Source: Microbacteriaceae bacterium (GTDB lineage: Bacteria > Actinomycetota > Actinomycetes > Actinomycetales > Microbacteriaceae). From it: 64,000 bases of DNA. Below the pieces are notes generated by a model. That model searched no databases. It saw nothing but the letters and a program-made list of their open reading frames with translations, and had not been told where the DNA came from. The position numbers were made by a program, and so were the translations under genes. This document shows, one piece after another, positions 1-9,137 of this stretch; the stretch's first letter is position 1; each line of letters starts with the position of its first letter. Where the stretch lies: NCBI GenBank assembly GCA_025464975.1, contig JAODMT010000009.1, positions 310,001 to 374,000 of the forward strand, in the 5' to 3' direction.

Positions 1-635
1 TCTTCGTTGTCCGGCAGTGAACCGTTCTCGGGCTTGTTCCAGCTCGCGGCTCCGTTGCGGCCGGAGGCGTAGACGATCGGCACGTCGAGGATGGCGTCGA
101 GGTCGAGATCCGGGAAGTCATCGGACATGTCGCTCGCGAGTCCGAGGAGCAGATCCTGGCTCTCGGCCACGACCTCGTCGATGCGGGCGTCCGGACGGTC
201 CGTCTTGTTGACGAGGAGGATGACCGGGAGCTTGGACTCGAGCGCCTTGCGAAGCACGAATCGCGTCTGCGGGAGCGGACCCTCGCTCGCATCCACGAGC
301 AGGACGACGCCGTCGACCATGCTGAGGCCGCGCTCGACCTCACCGCCGAAGTCGGCGTGGCCGGGGGTGTCGATGACGTTGATCGTGATCGGGCCGCCGT
401 CGCCGTTCTCGGCGGCGTGGATGCCGGAGTACGAGACGGCCGTGTTCTTGGCCAGGATCGTGATTCCCTTTTCGCGCTCGAGGTCATTCGAGTCCATCGC
501 GCGCTCTTCGAGGTGCGCGTGCGCGGCAAAGGAGTTCGTCTGGCGCAGCATGGCGTCAACGAGCGTGGTCTTGCCATGGTCGACGTGAGCGACGATTGCT
601 ACGTTGCGCAGGTCATTACGGGTGGCGATAGCCAT
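1..635 (-). CDS. typA: Translational GTPase TypA/BipA, N-terminal part (runs off the window)
   Basis: Ribosome-associated GTPase of the EF-G/LepA superfamily, linked to stress and low-temperature ribosome assembly. The visible 211 residues hold the GTPase domain: the P-loop AHVDHGKTT near residues 16-24, the switch I segment EREKGITI, the [13 protein letters not shown]3 box and the NKTD G4 box. The ATG at 633-635 begins [23 protein letters not shown], the normal start of the family. The reading frame is open to base 1, so the C-terminal two thirds lie outside. No strong Shine-Dalgarno is visible upstream. A GTPase of this kind could also be LepA or EF-Tu, but the spacing and wording of the boxes fit TypA. 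Confidence 0.95.
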   Translation of the reverse strand, partial: MAIATRNDLRNVAIVAHVDHGKTTLVDAMLRQTNSFAAHAHLEERAMDSNDLEREKGITILAKNTAVSYSGIHAAENGDGGPITINVIDTPGHADFGGEVERGLSMVDGVVLLVDASEGPLPQTRFVLRKALESKLPVILLVNKTDRPDARIDEVVAESQDLLLGLASDMSDDFPDLDLDAILDVPIVYASGRNGAASWNKPENGSLPDNE

Positions 636-859
636 AGTTGTACGTCCAGATTTGTCTCGAGAAAGAGGGAGGCCAGTGAGTGAGTCAGTGGCGGCAGAGT
701 CACACCAGTGGTGCTCCGCACCCCACAGTCTACCTCGCATGACCGTATCGGCCCTGCTGGGTCTCTCAACAGTGCGCCCGATCAGGATATTCCGGGCCGT
801 GGGCGACGGCTACGCGCCGCCTGCAGCGGTCGTGAACAAGCCGGAAGTGATGCGGATCA
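636..859. other. Intergenic region between typA and the peptide ABC operon
   Basis: No gene is supported here. On the minus strand a possible typA -10 box, TAGACT, lies at 727-732, without a convincing -35 partner. The open frames that cross this stretch have no family resemblance. Confidence 0.4.
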
Positions 860-900
860 AAAAAGCGGATGGGCGCGAGTTGCCTGCACTCGCGCCCATC
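860..900 (-). terminator. Rho-independent terminator of the peptide ABC operon
   Basis: Perfect 13-bp stem: arm 868-880 (GATGGGCGCGAGT) pairs with 888-900, with a 7-nt loop. Read on the minus strand the hairpin is followed by GCTTTTTTGATC (860-867), a classic U-tract. It lies about 57 bases beyond the ATPase stop. A second small stem (CCCGGC 933-938 with GCCGGG 942-947) lies closer to the stop. Confidence 0.85.
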
Positions 901-956
901 CTGGCTGACTAGCCGACTAGCCGACTGGCTGACCCGGCGTTGCCGGGCCAGACCAA

Positions 957-2744
957 TCAGTCGGTTCCGGCCGCGAGGATCTTCGCGCGGAGCTCCCGGC
1001 GATCGCGCTGCACCACAGGATCGGGCAGCGGAACGGCGGCGATCAATCGCTGAGTGTACGGGTCGCGCGGATTGCGCAGAATCTCGTCTCGCGTGCCCAT
1101 CTCGGCGAGCCTGCCGTTGTGCATCACGGCGATCCGGTCGGCGAGGACGTCGATGACGGCGAGGTCGTGAGTGATGAAGAGACACGCGAACTGGAATTCG
1201 CGTTGCAATGACTTGATCAGCTCCAGCACCGTCGCCTGAACGGACACGTCGAGAGCGGAGGTTGGCTCGTCCGCGATGAGCAGCGCCGGCTTGAGGGCAA
1301 GCGCGCGCGCGATGCCGACTCGCTGCTTCTGGCCACCGGAGAGTTCGTGCGGATAGCGACTGTAGTAGGTGCGCGGCAGCTCAACGGAGTTCAGGAGTTG
1401 TTCGACCTCTCGCGCCAGGGCGGCACCCTTGGTCTTGTTGGCGAGCATGAGCGGCTCGCCGATGCTCTGCCCGATGGTCATTCGGGGGTTGAGGGACGAT
1501 GCCGGGTCCTGGAAGACGATTCCGGCCTTGCGGTGGACCTGGCGCACTATCTTGCGGTTCGGATTCGAGATGTCGGTGTCGACGACATCGAGCCGCCCTT
1601 CGGTGATCGGAAGAAGACCGATCGCCGCGCGTCCGAGGGTTGTCTTGCCAGATCCGGACTCGCCAACGAGTCCCATGACCTCTCCCTTATGCACCTGCAG
1701 GTCGACGTGATCGACGGCGCGGAATGCCTTGACCCGGCCCCGGCCCGGGTACTCGATCACCACATCCTGAAAGTCCAGCACCAGGGGCACCGAGGCGAGT
1801 TGACGCTCGGCCAACCGCGCGGCAGCCGCGGCGGCACGGTCGTTCTCCGCGATGCGCTCGCGCAGTTCGAGGCTCGCGTCGTCGCCTTCGACGATTGACG
1901 CGAGCGCAACGGTCATGTCTATGTCCGCGTCCGACGAATCGCGCTGCCCGAGGTGGGGCACGGCAGCCAGAAGGGCTTTTGTGTACGGGTGCTGAGGGTT
2001 GTGGAACACCGAGAGCGAATCACCGGCCTCGACGATTTCCCCCTTGCGCATGACGGCGATGTGATCGGCGATGTCCGCGACCACCCCCATGTCGTGGGTG
2101 ATCAGCAACACGGCACTGCCGAGTCGGTCGCGCAGGCTGCGGATGAGGTCAAGAATCTCCGCCTGCACCGTCACGTCGAGCGCCGTGGTCGGCTCGTCCG
2201 CGATCAAGAGCTTCGGATCGCACGAGATGGACTGCGCGATCATCGCCCGCTGGCGCTGACCGCCGGAGAGCTGATGGGGGTAGGAGTTGAACGCCTTAAC
2301 CGGGTCCGGCAGCTCCACGAGGGCGAGCAATTCGATCGCGCGCTCCTTCGCCTCTGCCGGGGACACCCCGAAATGTAGCCTGACCGTTTCGACGATCTGG
2401 GCGCCGACCGTGAAGACGGGGTTGAGCGCCGTCATCGGCTCCTGGAAGATGACGGCGACTTCCTTGCCTCGCACGTCCCGAAGTTGCGACGCAGAGGCGC
2501 CGCGTAGCTCGCGACCGTTGAGCTTGATGCTCCCACTGACCCGGCTGTTTTTCGGGAGCAGGTCGAGTATCGACATCGAGCTGACGCTCTTTCCCGAGCC
2601 CGACTCTCCGACGAGCGCCATGACCTCACCCGAACGAATGGTGTAACTGAGCTTCTTTACAGCCGGAACCCAGACGTTGTCGACGGCGAAGTCAACGTTG
2701 AGGTTCGAGACCTCGAGTACAGGAGCGGTAGGAGTGGCGTCCAC
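957..2744 (-). CDS. Dipeptide/oligopeptide ABC transporter, fused double ATPase (DppD-DppF type)
   Basis: Cytoplasmic motor of a peptide importer, with both nucleotide-binding domains in one 595-residue chain, as is common in Actinobacteria. The first domain has Walker A GESGSGKS at 46-53, signature LSGGQRQR and Walker B LLIADEPTTALD. The second, after about residue 325, repeats the set: GESGSGKTT, LSGGQKQR, LLIADEPTSALD. Each domain ends with the C-terminal extension usual for peptide transporters. The start is GTG at 2742-2744, preceded by AAAGGAAG about 8 nt upstream. It should serve the DppB/DppC permeases at 3479-6101, although a gene on the other strand separates them. Confident as family; the substrate is inferred. 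Confidence 0.93.
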   Translation of the reverse strand: MDATPTAPVLEVSNLNVDFAVDNVWVPAVKKLSYTIRSGEVMALVGESGSGKSVSSMSILDLLPKNSRVSGSIKLNGRELRGASASQLRDVRGKEVAVIFQEPMTALNPVFTVGAQIVETVRLHFGVSPAEAKERAIELLALVELPDPVKAFNSYPHQLSGGQRQRAMIAQSISCDPKLLIADEPTTALDVTVQAEILDLIRSLRDRLGSAVLLITHDMGVVADIADHIAVMRKGEIVEAGDSLSVFHNPQHPYTKALLAAVPHLGQRDSSDADIDMTVALASIVEGDDASLELRERIAENDRAAAAAARLAERQLASVPLVLDFQDVVIEYPGRGRVKAFRAVDHVDLQVHKGEVMGLVGESGSGKTTLGRAAIGLLPITEGRLDVVDTDISNPNRKIVRQVHRKAGIVFQDPASSLNPRMTIGQSIGEPLMLANKTKGAALAREVEQLLNSVELPRTYYSRYPHELSGGQKQRVGIARALALKPALLIADEPTSALDVSVQATVLELIKSLQREFQFACLFITHDLAVIDVLADRIAVMHNGRLAEMGTRDEILRNPRDPYTQRLIAAVPLPDPVVQRDRRELRAKILAAGTD

Positions 2745-2828
2745 TTAGATCGCTTCCTTTCTGACCGTGACGGTCGTGGCGATAGGGAGTGCCCGAAAGG
2801 CATCAGTTGTTGATGCGAGGATGGGGGC

Positions 2829-3461
2829 ATGGGAAGCTTCGCTGGCAGTGATGATGTTTTCCGGTCGCGATTCAATCGCGTGCTTGCCGTGATCATCTGG
2901 GCAATTGATTTGTTCGTGTTGGTGACGAGCCTTGTGGTCGGCGAGCCGGCCGAAACGGCCGGAGGGCTCGTGCTTTTCACCATGTTCACCGCGGGTCTGG
3001 TGTACGCGCTGCTCTGGCGGCCGAGTGTGGCCGTGAGCGATGACGGCGTCACGCTCGTGAACGTCACCCGAACGATCGTGATCCCGTGGGCTGCGCTCAT
3101 CGATGTCGACACGAGGTTCGCCCTCAGCCTGCGCACCCCGCGCGCGTCCTACTCCGCCTGGGCTGCACCGGCCCCGGGTCGATCCGGACTCGCCATGGCT
3201 CGGCGCGCCGAGCGGAGGCACGGCCCGAACGCCCACACGCCGACGGTCGCCGGCAGGTCGAGGCCGGGAGACCTCATAACCACGGAGTCCGGGGAGGCTG
3301 CCTACCTGGTGCGCGAGCGCTGGAACTCGCTCGTCGAATCCGGTGCCGTCGAACCGGGCGTCGCCGACAGCACGCCGGTTGCGATTCATTGGCACTGGTT
3401 CCAGGACGCGGCCTTGGTGATCCTGGCTATCGCGACGGCGATCGCCGTCGGCTGGTTGTGA
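2829..3461 (+). CDS. Membrane protein with bacterial PH-like domain (bPH_6 type)
   Basis: Small membrane protein of 210 residues. Two transmembrane segments lie at about 18-40 and 46-63, and a third at the extreme C-terminus (about 192-210). Between them is a cytoplasmic beta-rich stretch (VAVSDDGVTLVN, IPWAALIDVDTR) typical of actinobacterial bacterial-PH proteins. The function of this family is unknown. The gene is on the plus strand, ends 17 bases from the convergent DppC stop and starts 84 bases from the divergent ATPase start, so it splits the peptide transporter cluster. A GGGGG run just before the ATG may be its ribosome site. Confidence 0.75.
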   Translation: MGSFAGSDDVFRSRFNRVLAVIIWAIDLFVLVTSLVVGEPAETAGGLVLFTMFTAGLVYALLWRPSVAVSDDGVTLVNVTRTIVIPWAALIDVDTRFALSLRTPRASYSAWAAPAPGRSGLAMARRAERRHGPNAHTPTVAGRSRPGDLITTESGEAAYLVRERWNSLVESGAVEPGVADSTPVAIHWHWFQDAALVILAIATAIAVGWL

Positions 3462-3478
3462 CAACACGGTCACTATCC

Positions 3479-4525
3479 CTAATCCTTCTCGGTGGGCAGG
3501 CCGACCTCGGTGAGCGGCTGTCCCGCGATGACCTCGTCGACCTCCTTGGTGCGGCGAATGCTGAATCGGCGCTGCTGAGGGTCGAAGGCATCGCGAAGCC
3601 CGTCACCGACGAAGTTGACGCACAACGCCAACAGAACGATGAATGTGGCCGGCCACCAGAACAGGTACGGCCGGGTGGCGAACGCCGACTGGTTTGAACC
3701 AATCAGAAGGCCGAGCGATGAGTCGGGCGATTTGATGCCGTAACCGAGGTAGCTAATCGCCGTCTCGAGCAGAATCGCCGATGCAATCAGCAGCGTCGAA
3801 CTCACGATGATCACGCCGACCGCGTTGGGCAGGATGTGACGGAAGATGATGCGCCCGTCCGATGCCCCGGCGACTCGAGCGGCCTCAACGAACTCGCGCT
3901 CTCGCAGAGTGAGGAATTCGCCGCGAACCAGTCGCGCGATGACCATCCACGAGACGAGACCGAGGAGAGCGGCGAGGCCGAACGCACCAAGCCCGTTGGA
4001 GGTCTTACCGACGACGGCGCCGATCACAAGGGCGGGAATGACGATGAAGACGTCGGTGATGCGCATGAGCACGGCATCCACCCAGCCGCGGAAGTAGCCC
4101 GCAACGGCGCCGACGATGACACCGAGCACGGTGGCGAACACGCCGATGACGAGCATTACGAGCACCGAGTTCTGGATGCCACGCATGGTCAGGGCGAAAT
4201 AGTCACGGCCGATGCGGTCCTGCCCAAACGGGTGCTCGCCGAACCCGGACGCCGAAAGAGTCGGTGCGCCCTGATTGAGCTGCGGGTTCAACTGGCTATA
4301 CGGGTAGTGCCACCATCCCGGGATCGGACCGAGTCCGATGGCCGAGATGGAGAACACGATGATCGCGACGTAGACGACGAGCGCAACCACCGACACCCGA
4401 TTCTTGAGGAAGCGTTTGAATACGATGCGGCCCTGACTCTCGCCGCGTCCACCGGATCCTCTTTCCGCCGCGTCGAACCCACTGCTTATTTTCGGCTCGA
4501 GCGGACTGCCTTGGACTGTGCTCAT
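3479..4525 (-). CDS. Peptide ABC transporter permease, DppC/OppC family
   Basis: Inner-membrane permease of 348 residues that pairs with DppB. A cytoplasmic N-terminus of about 38 residues leads into the first membrane helix (about 39-62); five more follow. The EAA loop EAARVAGASDGRIIFRHILP contacts the ATPase. GQDRIGRDYFA before helix 2 is the conserved OppC N-domain ending. The ATG at 4523-4525 is preceded by AAGGGA. It lies 43 bases after the DppB stop, in the same transcript. The last about 30 residues form a charged cytoplasmic tail. Family assignment is secure; the peptide substrate is unknown. Confidence 0.93.
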   Translation of the reverse strand: MSTVQGSPLEPKISSGFDAAERGSGGRGESQGRIVFKRFLKNRVSVVALVVYVAIIVFSISAIGLGPIPGWWHYPYSQLNPQLNQGAPTLSASGFGEHPFGQDRIGRDYFALTMRGIQNSVLVMLVIGVFATVLGVIVGAVAGYFRGWVDAVLMRITDVFIVIPALVIGAVVGKTSNGLGAFGLAALLGLVSWMVIARLVRGEFLTLREREFVEAARVAGASDGRIIFRHILPNAVGVIIVSSTLLIASAILLETAISYLGYGIKSPDSSLGLLIGSNQSAFATRPYLFWWPATFIVLLALCVNFVGDGLRDAFDPQQRRFSIRRTKEVDEVIAGQPLTEVGLPTEKD

Positions 4526-4568
4526 GAAATTCCCTTCGGCACAAACGTTTCTCTATCGCTTACCACGG

Positions 4569-6101
4569 TCATCGCACACGCACTCGTGGGTCGAGCGCCG
4601 CGTAGGCGAGGTCGGCGAGGAAGTTGAACGCGATCGCGGTAATCGCGATTACGAGGAAGTACCCCATCACCGGATTGACGTCGGTCCGACCGAGTCCGAT
4701 GTTGAACAGGGCCCCCATGCCGCTGATCGCGAAGACCGATTCCGTGATGATCGCCCCACCGAGCAGCGCACCGACATCTGTCGCGATGAGCGTCGCGATC
4801 GGGATGAGCATGTTGCGGAACGCGTGACGCACGATCACCGAGCGCTCCGGGAGTCCCTTCGCCCGCGCGGTGCGCACGTAGTCCTGGTTGAGGACCTCGA
4901 GCATGCCGGAACGGGAGTATCGGGTGTAACTCGCGAAGCTAATGAGCAGGAGGCTGATCGTCGGGAGAATCAGGTGGGTGAAGCTGTCAATGCCCGTAAT
5001 CCAGACGTTGCCGCCGAGGCTCGGCGTCTGCGAGCCGACCGTCGCGATCGGACGGCCGCCGATGTCGTTGGAATAGCTGTACCACGACTGCATGAATCGG
5101 TCGAGGAGCACTATTCCGCCGACCAGAACGGAGGTGATGCCGCCGATGCGCATCATGAGCCCGCGGTCGGGGCCGCCGACAATGGCGCCGCTAGCGATGC
5201 CGACAGCGAGCGTAATGACGGCGAGGAACACGAGAGTGCCGGCCGAGGAAATGTTGAAGAGCCACTGCAGCGAGAAGTAGGCAATGATCGCGATCAGTAC
5301 ATTGATGCCGGCGGTGATCCAGGCCCGGCGGTTACGCAGCCCGGCAAGCACGGCGACGATGGCGAATCCGATGCCGGCGGTCAGGACGATGACGGCAACC
5401 GGACCGAGGGATGGTCGCGTGAACCATCCGCTCACGGACATGTACCAGAGGATGGCCGCCGTGAAGAGTCCGCTGCCGAGGAAGACGTAGAGGCGTCGCC
5501 GCCAGGGTCCGCCGACCAGAAGTTGAAGGATCGCCCCGACTATCACCCCGGTGACCAGCAGCGCCAACGGTGGTAGGTGCGGGTTCGCGAGGAAATTGTT
5601 GTAGTTGAGGGCGATGAACGACTTGAGCAGCACCGCGACGAGGAAGGACGGAAGTGAGAAGAGAAAGAAGCTGATGAGCGTCACCGTGTAGTCGAAGCCG
5701 CTGTACACGCGAAGCGCCGTCACGATGCCGAGGCCGATTCCGAGCACGATCGCGAGAACGAAGGCCGTCGTCACGAGCTGGAGCGTGGAGCCCATCGCCT
5801 GCGGGAGCAGGTCGGTCACCGGCTGATTCTGGAAGGTGGTTCCGAGGTCGCAGCCGCCGGCGACGGGAACCACGCACTTGGCGACGCCGCCGAGCCAGAG
5901 TACCCACCGCAGCGGCGGAGCGAGGTCGAGGTGTTGTGTCTGCACCCGGGCGTCGATGAGCGCCTGCCGGTTGGGCGAGAGACTCCCCTGTAGGTCTTGT
6001 AAGGGATTACCGGCCGATGCTGCGAGCACATACATGATGAATGATGCAGCGATCAGGATCAGGACCGAGACGACAACTCGTCTCGCAATGAAACTCACCA
6101 T
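4569..6101 (-). CDS. Peptide ABC transporter permease, DppB/OppB family, with a large membrane insertion
   Basis: DppB-type permease of 510 residues; the family is usually about 310-340. Residues 1-175 match the normal N-terminal half (first helix at 8-28, then the loop and helices near 108-130 and 140-165). Residues 345-510 match the normal C-terminal half, including the EAA-type loop NQDYVRTARAKGLPE near 405-419. Between them, about residues 178-338, lie roughly six additional hydrophobic helices with short linkers, not part of the usual fold. The reading frame is continuous, so this is an insertion, not a frameshift. The upstream ribosome site is weak. Its partners are DppC downstream and the receptor upstream. 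Confidence 0.9.
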   Translation of the reverse strand: MVSFIARRVVVSVLILIAASFIMYVLAASAGNPLQDLQGSLSPNRQALIDARVQTQHLDLAPPLRWVLWLGGVAKCVVPVAGGCDLGTTFQNQPVTDLLPQAMGSTLQLVTTAFVLAIVLGIGLGIVTALRVYSGFDYTVTLISFFLFSLPSFLVAVLLKSFIALNYNNFLANPHLPPLALLVTGVIVGAILQLLVGGPWRRRLYVFLGSGLFTAAILWYMSVSGWFTRPSLGPVAVIVLTAGIGFAIVAVLAGLRNRRAWITAGINVLIAIIAYFSLQWLFNISSAGTLVFLAVITLAVGIASGAIVGGPDRGLMMRIGGITSVLVGGIVLLDRFMQSWYSYSNDIGGRPIATVGSQTPSLGGNVWITGIDSFTHLILPTISLLLISFASYTRYSRSGMLEVLNQDYVRTARAKGLPERSVIVRHAFRNMLIPIATLIATDVGALLGGAIITESVFAISGMGALFNIGLGRTDVNPVMGYFLVIAITAIAFNFLADLAYAALDPRVRVR

Positions 6102-6175
6102 AGGGAGGGGACGCCTGTTCGAAGTTGTGTGAAAAGAAATTGCATGGATTGCTGGGTTGCTCTGCTCTCAGCGAC

Positions 6176-6211
6176 GGGGCGCCGACCTCCGTGAGAGAGA
6201 GTCGGCGCCCC
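6176..6211 (-). terminator. Intra-operon hairpin between receptor and permease genes
   Basis: Perfect 11-bp stem GGGGCGCCGAC (6176-6186) with GTCGGCGCCCC (6201-6211) and a 14-nt loop, with no U-tract. It lies between the receptor stop and the DppB start. Such hairpins commonly protect the 3' end of receptor mRNA or partially terminate, so that the receptor is made in excess over the permeases. The role here is inferred. Confidence 0.6.
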
Positions 6212-6254
6212 GTGCTGTTCCGAGCGTTAGGTACTGAACCTAATTGGGTCGCCC

Positions 6255-8012
6255 TTACTTGGTCCAGTCCCAGACGTTCCAGACAATACCGGTTTGGCCT
6301 CCAAAGTAGCCGATGTTCTTGACCTTGCCGTTGGTCGCGAAGAGGCCCGGCAGCTGGAAGAGCGGCAATCCGTAGCCGTCGGTGAACGCGAGCTTGTCGA
6401 TTTCAACCTTCTGGTTGAGCAACGTGCTCGGGTTCAGCGTGGTCTGCGTCTTCACCGCGAGGTCGCTGGCCTGCTGGTTGTTGAAGTTGCTGTAGTTTCC
6501 GGGGTTTCCGATCTGGAACAGCTGCGGGACGGCGGCGTTTCCGACACCCGGGTTGATCCAGCCGAAGATCGACGCGTCGTAGGCGCCACCGCTGAGGAGG
6601 CTGCTCCAGTCGGGCGATCCTCCGTCAACGACGTTGAAGCCGGCCTTCGCGGCCGAGGCCTGAATGGCCTGGAACGAGTCGACGCGGTTCGGGTTGCCCG
6701 TGTTGTACAGGATCTTCACGGTCGGCGTCTTGCCGGCGAGGAGCTGCTTGGCCTTCGCGATGTCGACAGTGTTGTACGCGCTCGAGCCGTTTGCCTTCAC
6801 CGCTTGGGTGTAGCCATCCTGACCCGGCAGGAACAGCTGGGAGTCGAGAACCTTCGCGCTCGGGTTTACCGGGGTCACGATGGCCTTGAGGATGTCCTCG
6901 CGCGGAATCGTGAGCAGGAACGCCTGGCGAACCGTCGGGTCGCTGAACACGCTCGACTTGAAGTTCAGGTCGAGGTGGTCGTACGCAACCTGGTTGCCCT
7001 GGAAGAGCTTCGCTCCGGCGTTGGCCTTGAGAGACTTCACCGTGTCGGCTGATGCCTGCGGCTGAATCGCGTCGACCTCACCGTTTTCGAGCGCCGTCGT
7101 CTGCGCGTTGGCGTCGCCGATGAAGCGCATGATCAGCTTGTCGAACTTGACCGTGTGGGTTCCCTTGTATTCCGGGTTCTTGACGAAGGTCATTGATTGC
7201 TTCGGCGTCCATGCCGAGACCATGAGCGGGCCGCCCGAGACCAGCAGCGACTTGTCCGTCGGAAGCGAGGTCGCGTCGTACCCGGTGTTGACCACCTTCG
7301 CGATCTTGGTCAGGACCGGGTTCTCCGGAGCGGGGCTCTTCACGTCGCCCTTGGGGGTGGACTTGATCGCCTTGACGAAGTCGGCCTCCGTGACGCCGGC
7401 AACCTTTGCAACCGCGTGAATGGGGAACTGGATCGGGTTCACGATATTCCAGTCAACGTAGGGCTGGTCATAGGTGAAGGTGATCGAATGGTTGTTGTCC
7501 CCGACGGTCGGCAGGTTTGTGGAGAACACGCAACCACCAGCGGTCGAGAAGTACTGTGTGCCGGCGGTCACGTTGCCGTCAGCGTCGGTGGTCGCCGAGT
7601 CGTAGTAGCAGGAGTTGATCGACCAGCCGAGCAGCAGGTCGTCGGCCGTCATGGGCTGGCCGTCGGACCACTTGTCGGTGGAGTTGAGCGTGTACTTGAC
7701 GGTGAGCGGGTTGTCGCTCAGCTTCTTGTACGTTCCCAGGTCCTTGTTGGGGATGACGTTGAACTTCTGGTCGAGCGTATAGAACTGCGGCTGAGTCATG
7801 TAGTTGATCTCGCCGTTGGTGTCAAGGTTGCCCTGGGGGGTGTTGTAGTTGAACGAGGTAGCCTCGTTGACCTGGGCAATCGTGATGTTCTTGCTCGCCG
7901 ACGTTGTTGTCTGGCTGCCCGTCGTCGTGCAGCCCGCAAGCGCGATGGCTGCGACCCCGGCGATGGCGACTGCGGCAATTGTGTTGCGCGCCAGTCTTCC
8001 TCTGATTTTCAA
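6255..8012 (-). CDS. Peptide ABC transporter substrate-binding lipoprotein (family 5)
   Basis: Extracellular receptor of 585 residues, anchored as a lipoprotein: signal peptide with a hydrophobic stretch at about 10-26 and lipobox ALAGC (Cys about 28). The body has the SBP family 5 layout, including the long N-terminal domain around YTLNSTDKWSDGQPMTADD and the conserved region GEVDAIQPQ. The start codon is TTG (8010-8012), five nt after a strong AGGAGG. It is the first gene of the leftward importer operon and is separated from the permeases by a hairpin. Binding of peptides is inferred from family and neighbours; some members bind other solutes. Confidence 0.9.
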   Translation of the reverse strand: MKIRGRLARNTIAAVAIAGVAAIALAGCTTTGSQTTTSASKNITIAQVNEATSFNYNTPQGNLDTNGEINYMTQPQFYTLDQKFNVIPNKDLGTYKKLSDNPLTVKYTLNSTDKWSDGQPMTADDLLLGWSINSCYYDSATTDADGNVTAGTQYFSTAGGCVFSTNLPTVGDNNHSITFTYDQPYVDWNIVNPIQFPIHAVAKVAGVTEADFVKAIKSTPKGDVKSPAPENPVLTKIAKVVNTGYDATSLPTDKSLLVSGGPLMVSAWTPKQSMTFVKNPEYKGTHTVKFDKLIMRFIGDANAQTTALENGEVDAIQPQASADTVKSLKANAGAKLFQGNQVAYDHLDLNFKSSVFSDPTVRQAFLLTIPREDILKAIVTPVNPSAKVLDSQLFLPGQDGYTQAVKANGSSAYNTVDIAKAKQLLAGKTPTVKILYNTGNPNRVDSFQAIQASAAKAGFNVVDGGSPDWSSLLSGGAYDASIFGWINPGVGNAAVPQLFQIGNPGNYSNFNNQQASDLAVKTQTTLNPSTLLNQKVEIDKLAFTDGYGLPLFQLPGLFATNGKVKNIGYFGGQTGIVWNVWDWTK

Positions 8013-8253
8013 TTTTCCTCCTGTGCATGAGCTGACGGCAGCATGATTCGTCGCGTGCTACCGCGCTAGATAAGAGAACCATAAGTACGCGGAGTACCAC
8101 CCGACAAATTGTGGAGCGAAACGTTACACAGTGGAAACAAGAGGTATCAACATGTTTGCGTCCAGCGAGGATGCGTTGCGTACAAACGCGCAAGATCGCA
8201 CTATTCCTGCATTTCAGCGTGACTATGCGAAGTAACCTCCCCGGCGCGAGGGG

Positions 8254-8259
8254 TACGAT
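8254..8259 (+). promoter_or_regulatory. Leaderless -10 box of the CPBP protease gene
   Basis: TACGAT, 7 nt before the GTG chosen as start. The transcript would begin at or next to the start codon. No ribosome binding site is seen. Confidence 0.5.
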
Positions 8260-8266
8260 CGCAGGC

Positions 8267-9091
8267 GTGCAATCCTCCGCCCCGTCGAACACCGTCAGAA
8301 CTGGGGCTGTGGATGAGACGGTGTTCCCCACGGCGAGGCGTCGCCGGATTGTCGCGGAGATTCTCCTCGTCCTCGGACTGTCTCTCGGGGCATCCGCGGT
8401 CTACTCCATAGTTTCGATCCTCAACAGTGTCACGCTCCCGAAGCCGCTCTCGAGCCAGAGCACGACGCTCAACGGCTCACTCAGCCCCCGCCCGGTCTTC
8501 GACCTGATCTACCAGTTTCTGGCGATCTTCTTCGACCTCGTTCCGGTCGCCCTTGTGGCGTTCCTTCTCTGGCAAACGGCACGGCCCCATCTAGGCCGGC
8601 TCGGCATCGACTTCCGACGACCCGGAAAAGACGCGATGCTCGGCCTGGGGCTTGCTCTGGCAATCGGCATCCCGGGAATCGGCGTCTATCTCGGCGGAAA
8701 GGCGCTCGGGATCGGGGTGACCGTCGTGGCCTCCGCGCTCGACACACAATGGTGGACAATTCCGATTCTTGTGCTGTCGGCGCTTCGCTCCGGGCTGCAG
8801 GAAGAGGTCATTGTGATCGGCTACCTCTTCGCCCGCCTCCGCGACCTCGGCTGGAAGACCTGGCCGATCATCCTCACCGCCGCGGTGCTTCGCGGTAGCT
8901 ACCACCTGTATCAGGGTTTCGGCGCCTTCATCGGCAACTTCGCGATGGGGGTGTTGTTCGGTTGGCTCTATTCCCGGTACGGAAGAGTGCTTCCCCTCGT
9001 AATCGCCCACTTCATCATCGACACCGCCATCTTTGTCGGCTACCCCTGGGCGGCGTCCGCCTTCCCCGGGCTCTTCGGAGTGCCGCACTGA
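8267..9091 (+). CDS. CPBP family intramembrane metalloprotease
   Basis: Multi-pass membrane protein of the CAAX-protease/bacteriocin-processing (Abi) family. From the GTG at 8267 it is 274 residues. Motif 1 (EE, residues about 179-180, in SGLQEEVIVIGY), motif 2 (RGSYHLYQG, His about 213) and motif 3 (HFIID, His about 248, Asp about 252) are all present. At least six hydrophobic helices are visible. The open frame extends upstream to 8111, but the GTG preceded by a TACGAT box suits a leaderless message; an ATG at 8219 is an alternative. Substrates of such actinobacterial proteins are unknown. Confidence 0.85.
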   Translation: MQSSAPSNTVRTGAVDETVFPTARRRRIVAEILLVLGLSLGASAVYSIVSILNSVTLPKPLSSQSTTLNGSLSPRPVFDLIYQFLAIFFDLVPVALVAFLLWQTARPHLGRLGIDFRRPGKDAMLGLGLALAIGIPGIGVYLGGKALGIGVTVVASALDTQWWTIPILVLSALRSGLQEEVIVIGYLFARLRDLGWKTWPIILTAAVLRGSYHLYQGFGAFIGNFAMGVLFGWLYSRYGRVLPLVIAHFIIDTAIFVGYPWAASAFPGLFGVPH

Positions 9092-9104
9092 GTTCGCCGT
9101 GGGC

Positions 9105-9134
9105 GGTCCGCCGCCCGGTCGGGGCGGCGGGACC
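9105..9134. terminator. GC-rich hairpin between convergent genes
   Basis: GGTCCGCCGCC (9105-9115) pairs with GGCGGC-G-GGACC (9123-9134, one bulged G). It sits between the CPBP gene and the 3' end of gcvP, with no clear U-tract, and could serve both strands. Confidence 0.55.
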
Positions 9135-9137
9135 CGC

